From Trinickia dinghuensis (GTDB lineage Bacteria > Pseudomonadota > Gammaproteobacteria > Burkholderiales > Burkholderiaceae), in the NCBI RefSeq assembly GCF_003367175.1, contig NZ_QRGA01000017.1, forward strand, positions 62,001 to 126,000: a stretch of 64,000 nucleotides of DNA, in the 5' to 3' direction. Positions 60,901 through 64,000 of this stretch are shown piece after piece. The position numbers and the translations under genes are program-made. How positions within the stretch are numbered: the stretch's first letter is position 1; each line of letters opens with the position of its first letter. The notes under the pieces are model-generated. The model worked only from the letters and a program-made list of their open reading frames with translations, was not told the DNA's origin and ran no database searches.

Positions 60901-61494
60901 GTGCAGCCCATAGTCGAGATATTCCTGCACGTTCGCCGGATAGAGCACCGGGATGCCCGCCGCGATGAGCGCATGCTCCGATTGGTGGGCGACCGAAGAC
61001 GACTTCGCCGCATGATCGTCGCCGGCCAGCACGAGCACGCCGCCGCGCGCGTCGCTGCCGGCGGAGTTGGCGTGCTTGAACACATCGCCGGTCCGATCCA
61101 CGCCGGGGCCTTTGCCGTACCACATGCCGAATACGCCGTCACGTGTGGCGCCCGGCCATAGATTGATTTGCTGCGTCCCCCACACGGACGTCGCGGCCAA
61201 ATCCTCGTTCACGCCCGGCTGAAACACCACATCGTTGGCCTGCAGGTGTTTCTTTGCTTTCCATAGGGCCTGATCGAGTCCGCCAAGGGGCGAGCCGCGA
61301 TAGCCGGAGATGAAGCCGGCCGTGTTCAGCCCGGCTTTTCGATCGCGTTCTTTTTGCAGCATCGGCAGGCGCACCAAGGCTTGCGTGCCGCTGATATAGA
61401 CGCGGCCTCGTTCGAGCGTGTATTTGTCGTCGAGCGAGACGGTCGTGGCGGGGGAGGGCGCGGCTAGGTCGGATGCGAGATCGGGCGCTTTCAT
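57913..61494 (-). CDS. indolepyruvate ferredoxin oxidoreductase, fused single-chain
   Basis: A 1193-residue single polypeptide combining the alpha and beta/gamma parts of indolepyruvate (2-oxoacid) ferredoxin oxidoreductase. It decarboxylates aryl-pyruvates from aromatic amino acids to aryl-acetyl-CoA with reduction of an electron carrier. An N-terminal pyrimidine-type domain ('SGYRGSPLGGLDQALWKAKK') is followed by a thiamine-diphosphate domain ('NLGDGTYFHSGLLAIRAA'), a cysteine-rich cluster region ('CEGCGDCSVQSNC', 'CNKDFSCVKGFC'), a gamma-type domain ('VTGVGGTGVVTIGGLIGMAA') and a C-terminal DUF6537-like part. It is full length and divergent from a LysR gene that probably controls it. Confidence 0.92.
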   Translation of the reverse strand: MKAPDLASDLAAPSPATTVSLDDKYTLERGRVYISGTQALVRLPMLQKERDRKAGLNTAGFISGYRGSPLGGLDQALWKAKKHLQANDVVFQPGVNEDLAATSVWGTQQINLWPGATRDGVFGMWYGKGPGVDRTGDVFKHANSAGSDARGGVLVLAGDDHAAKSSSVAHQSEHALIAAGIPVLYPANVQEYLDYGLHGWAMSRYSGLWVAMKCVTDVIESTASIDLDPDRVDIVTPADYTMPAGGLNIRWPDAPLAQEARLLDEKWYAALAYVRANKLNKIVLDSDKPRFGIITAGKAYLDVRQALSDLGLDDETCVQIGLRLFKVGCVWPLDAQDARAFATGLEEILVVEEKRQILEYALKEELYNWREDVRPKIYGKFDERDNSGGEWSVPRGDWLLPAHYELSPALIAKAIARRLARADLPADVRARMLARVAIIEAKEREAAKPRVTVERQPWFCSGCPHNTSTNVPEGSRALAGIGCHYMSMWMDRKTETFSQMGGEGVAWVGQMHFSGDKHVFVNLGDGTYFHSGLLAIRAAIAASANVTYKILYNDAVAMTGGQPIDGVLTVPQIAHQVHAEGAKRIVIVTDEPEKYASGVVLPTGVVVHHRDRLDAVQRELREIAGTTILIYDQTCATEKRRRRKRGTYPDPARRAFINDAVCEGCGDCSVQSNCLSVEPLDTPLGTKRKINQSSCNKDFSCVKGFCPSFVTAEGAQLRKPAAVAAKSAGGSRSDFDALPAPLLPTLARPYGILVTGVGGTGVVTIGGLIGMAAHLEGKGVTVLDMAGLAQKGGAVLSHVQVAASPAGLYATRIATGEARLVIGCDAIVSASNDVLSRTQRDVTSAAINSGGTPTADFVKNPNWTFPGTQTESQLRDTIGEGCAFIDANALALSLLGDTIYSNPLLLGYAWQKGWLPLELPSLLRAIELNGVAIEKNRQAFHWGRYVAHHGEAAVKAFVKAPAAKPAVAEIESLDDLIKARETLLTNYQNAAYAQRYRQAVDRIREKEMRVGGDSALPLTRAVAQNLAKLMAYKDEYEVARLYADPSYLQKLRTQFEGEPGRDYKLNFYLAPPLLAKRDEHGHLQKKRFGPWVLPVFRTLARMKGLRGTALDVFGKTAERRGERQLIVDYVALVDEFCATLEEDRLPTALQLANLPDEIRGFGHVKERNVLATEQKKARLLQTYRETRRVAVAA

Positions 61495-61594
61495 GGTGGG
61501 GTGTCTCCGGCTTTCTCAATATTCCACGCGAGTATAGGAAGCCCGATTGATATCGTAAAATCACAAATAGGCAAACCAGATATCCGAAAAACAG
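61495..61594. promoter_or_regulatory. divergent promoter region of the oxidoreductase and LysR genes
   Basis: This 100-bp gap must hold both promoters and, by LysR precedent, the regulator's binding site. It is AT-rich on the LysR side and contains two copies of the self-complementary hexamer GATATC about 30 bp apart. No exact site can be assigned. Confidence 0.5.
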
Positions 61595-62500
61595 ATGTCA
61601 TTCGATCTCACACTCCGGCAGCTGCGCTACTTCGTGGCGGCCGCGCAAACCGGCCAGTTTTCGATGGCGGCGGCTGATGAGCACGTGTCGCAATCGGCGA
61701 TCACGAATGCCGTTCTGGCGCTCGAGAGCGGGCTCGGCACGCGCTTGTTCGAACGGCTGCCCCATGGCGTGACGCTGACACCCGACGGGCAGGATTTCTA
61801 CAATCACGCGCGGCGCGTGCTCGATGCGGCGCGGGATGCCGTGCATAAGCCGCCTTTCCGCTCGCACGATATGCGCGGCATCGCGCGTATCGCCGCTTCC
61901 TATACGGTGCTCGGGTATTTCCTACCGGAGCTGCTGGCCCGCTTTCGGGCGACGTATCCGTACATCGAGTTCGACCTGCGCGACATGGATCGCGCTGACA
62001 TCGAAAGCGCGGTGCTGGAGGGGGAGGTCGAGATCGGCGTGGTGTTGCTGTCGAATCTCGAGCGCTTGAGCCGGTTCGGTAGCCAGGTGCTGATTCGCTC
62101 GCGGCGGCAGTTATGGGTGGCGCCGTCGCATCCGCTGGCACAGTTGGATGCGCCCTCGCTGAAGGACATCGCGCCCCATCCGTACATCCTGATCACCGTT
62201 GACGAGGCGGAGCAATCGACGCAGCGCTATTGGAAGAAGAAGCGGCTCGAGCCGAACGTCGCGTTTCGCACGAGTTCGATGGAGGCGTTGCGCGGATTGG
62301 TGGCGCACGGCTTCGGCGTGACGATCCTGTCGGACATGGTGTTTCGCCCGTGGTCGCTCGAAGGCAAGCGCATCGAGGCGCGGCCGATCTTGGATGCCGT
62401 GCCGCAAATGGATGCGGGCATGATTTGGCGCAAGGGCGTGCCGCTGAGCGGACCCGCCACTGCGTTGCAGCAGTTTCTGATCCATGCTTGCGGCACGTGA
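61595..62500 (+). CDS. LysR-family transcriptional regulator
   Basis: A 301-residue LysR-type regulator. The helix-turn-helix ('TGQFSMAAADEHVSQSAITN') lies near the N-terminus, and the effector domain starts near 'GIARIAASYTVLGYFLPELL'. It is divergent from the indolepyruvate oxidoreductase gene with 100 bp between starts and converges on an MFS gene. Control of aryl-pyruvate breakdown is the simplest inference. Confidence 0.93.
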   Translation: MSFDLTLRQLRYFVAAAQTGQFSMAAADEHVSQSAITNAVLALESGLGTRLFERLPHGVTLTPDGQDFYNHARRVLDAARDAVHKPPFRSHDMRGIARIAASYTVLGYFLPELLARFRATYPYIEFDLRDMDRADIESAVLEGEVEIGVVLLSNLERLSRFGSQVLIRSRRQLWVAPSHPLAQLDAPSLKDIAPHPYILITVDEAEQSTQRYWKKKRLEPNVAFRTSSMEALRGLVAHGFGVTILSDMVFRPWSLEGKRIEARPILDAVPQMDAGMIWRKGVPLSGPATALQQFLIHACGT

Positions 62501-62551
62501 GAGGGATAACAGCAATCGCCGAGCGCTATCTCCGCGCCCGGCACCGGGCTC

Positions 62552-63997
62552 TCAGTGCGAAATACTTTCGAGCGATTGACCAAGCGTCTTCGGCCCCATC
62601 AAGCCGATTGCGAGCATGACGAGCATCATCGCGCCGGCGATGAAGACGAACACGCCGGTTACGCCGAATCCCTTTAGCGTGAACGCGATGACGAACGAGC
62701 TGAAGACGGCCGACAGGCGGCTCCACGAATAGACGAAGCCGACGGCGCGAGCGCGAATCGCGGTCGGATAGAGTTCCTGCTGATAGGTGTGGTACGTGAA
62801 CGAGATGATGTTCCCGGCCAGCGTCAACGCGACGCCGAGGAAGACAATCGCCAAGACCGACGACACTTGGCTGAACAGCAGCCCTGCGACGATATTCAGT
62901 GCGGCCATCCACACGATCACGTGCTTGCGTTCGAATTTATCGGCGATCCAAAAGCCGATCAGCGGCCCGAGCGGCGCGGCGAGGCCGATCACCGTCGTAT
63001 AGAGCAGGCTGTGCGTCACCGTGATGCCTTGCTTGACGAGCAGCGTCGGCACCCAGTTCGCGAAGCCGTAGAAGCCGACCGTCTGGAAGATGTGAAAGAT
63101 GATCAACATGATCGTGCGTTGCCGATAGGGGCCTTTCCACATATCGGCGAATCCGGCCTTTCTCGGCACCGGGTCGGGCGCCTCCGGCTGAGGCAGCGGC
63201 TTTCCGTACTGGCGTGCGACCTTCTCTTCGAGCTGAGCAAGGACCTGTGAAGCCTCGTCCGTGCGGCCTTGGCCCGCGAGCCAGCGCGGGCTCTCCGGCA
63301 GATTGCGCCGGAAGTACCAGATGAAGAGCGCGGCGACGCCGCCGAGCAGCACGACCCATCGCCATCCCGCGAGACCGAACGGTGCCTTGGGGACGAGCAG
63401 ATAGGAAAGAAACGCCACGACGGGCACGGCCGAGAATCCGATCGTCTGACAGATGGCGAAGGCTCTGCCGCGCAGGCGCTTGGGCGTGAGTTCGGAGATG
63501 TAGGTGCCGATGGTGACGAGTTCGACGCCGATGCCCATCCCCGAAATGAAGCGCCAAAGGTTCAGACCGTTCGCCGTGTCTTGGAACGCCATGACCGTGT
63601 TGGCCGCGACATACCAGAGCAGGGACCACGTGAAGATCGACCGGCGGCCGAAGCGATCCGCCAGGAATCCGCAGGCGATGGTGCCGAGAAACAGGCCCGC
63701 GAACAGCGCGGCGATGAAGCTGGCGACGCCCGAGGTACCGAACAGGCCCGAGGTGGTCGGCGTGAGAATCCCGCTTTTGACGAGGCCCGGTGCGACATAG
63801 CCCGTGTAGAGCAGATCGTAGAGTTCAAAGAAGAACCCGAGGCTGAGCAATACGATCAGCTTCCAGATCGCGGGCGTCGCGGGAAGCCGATCGAGGCGTG
63901 CCGATATCTCGCCGATCGCGGTCCCGGCTCGCGCCGCGGTATCGGCCGGCGTTGCCGTGCGGCCTCCCGCGCCCAACTGCGACGCACCCTCCATCAT
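62552..63997 (-). CDS. MFS transporter (sugar/organic-acid:H+ symporter type)
   Basis: A 481-residue 12-helix major facilitator. The motif between helices 2 and 3 reads 'GFLADRFGRRSIFTWSLLWY', and 'DLLYTGYVAPGLVKSGIL' lies after the first helix. The long central loop ('QLEEKVARQYGKPLPQPEAP') and overall pattern fit the metabolite/organic-acid:proton symporter groups. The ATG is 3 bp from the window edge, so a slightly longer N-terminus cannot be excluded, although 'MMEGASQLG' is a plausible start. It could import a substrate linked to the neighbouring aryl-pyruvate pathway. Confidence 0.9.
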   Translation of the reverse strand: MMEGASQLGAGGRTATPADTAARAGTAIGEISARLDRLPATPAIWKLIVLLSLGFFFELYDLLYTGYVAPGLVKSGILTPTTSGLFGTSGVASFIAALFAGLFLGTIACGFLADRFGRRSIFTWSLLWYVAANTVMAFQDTANGLNLWRFISGMGIGVELVTIGTYISELTPKRLRGRAFAICQTIGFSAVPVVAFLSYLLVPKAPFGLAGWRWVVLLGGVAALFIWYFRRNLPESPRWLAGQGRTDEASQVLAQLEEKVARQYGKPLPQPEAPDPVPRKAGFADMWKGPYRQRTIMLIIFHIFQTVGFYGFANWVPTLLVKQGITVTHSLLYTTVIGLAAPLGPLIGFWIADKFERKHVIVWMAALNIVAGLLFSQVSSVLAIVFLGVALTLAGNIISFTYHTYQQELYPTAIRARAVGFVYSWSRLSAVFSSFVIAFTLKGFGVTGVFVFIAGAMMLVMLAIGLMGPKTLGQSLESISH

Positions 63998-64000
63998 GGT

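Overview
The window is high-GC, densely packed chromosomal DNA, most consistent with Burkholderia sensu lato (Burkholderia/Paraburkholderia/Trinickia-type Betaproteobacteria). The main pointers are a convergent rpfR/rpfF pair of the B. cenocepacia BDSF type, a complete Burkholderia-style type VI secretion (T6SS) locus, a single-chain indolepyruvate ferredoxin oxidoreductase, and many LysR regulators. I see no rRNA, tRNA, CRISPR array or intact insertion sequence.

Left part (1-14,500): regulators (LysR, GlxA-type AraC, ArsR) lead into a signalling block. This holds a chemoreceptor, a PotD-like periplasmic binding protein translationally coupled to a membrane diguanylate cyclase (an NspS/MbaA-like layout), RpfR (FI-PAS-GGDEF-EAL) and RpfF (diffusible signal factor synthase). 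Next come a frameshifted remnant of an amino-acid binding protein, two membrane proteins of unknown role and a 24-residue hydrophobic peptide gene.

Middle part (14,500-31,500): an accessory stretch. It contains a flavodoxin-family protein with a small alpha/beta-barrel partner, an AT-richer DUF6402 gene with a coupled small membrane-anchored partner (candidate T6SS cargo pair), a MEKHLA/PAS protein, a LivK-type binding protein and an LprI-like secreted protein. A porin / PstS-like protein / GGDEF-EAL operon follows, then cytochrome b561, a LysR-aldo/keto reductase divergon, and a DUF2235/Tle-like hydrolase that lies about 0.9 kb from the T6SS locus on the opposite strand.

T6SS locus (31,561-56,200): all 13 core genes are present in the order tssB-C-D(hcp)-E-F-G-H(clpV)-I(vgrG), then accessory genes, then tssJ-K-L-M-A. 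The accessory block holds a YwqK/MORN-repeat protein, a DUF4280 PAAR-like tip and a small membrane protein. These are followed by an amino-acid module: a periplasmic amino-acid binding protein, an aspartate/glutamate racemase and two highly divergent dicarboxylate/amino-acid symporter homologues that have both lost the family's NMDGT motif. The module is stitched into the operon by ATGA overlaps and runs directly into tssJ. I regard this as the most unusual feature of the window. Two same-strand genes after tssA (one unknown, one DUF2846 lipoprotein fusion) may be further cargo or accessory genes.

Right end (57,900-64,000): the fused indolepyruvate ferredoxin oxidoreductase, a divergent LysR regulator and an MFS transporter whose start lies at the window edge.

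All assignments come from reading motifs, lengths and context. No database search was run.
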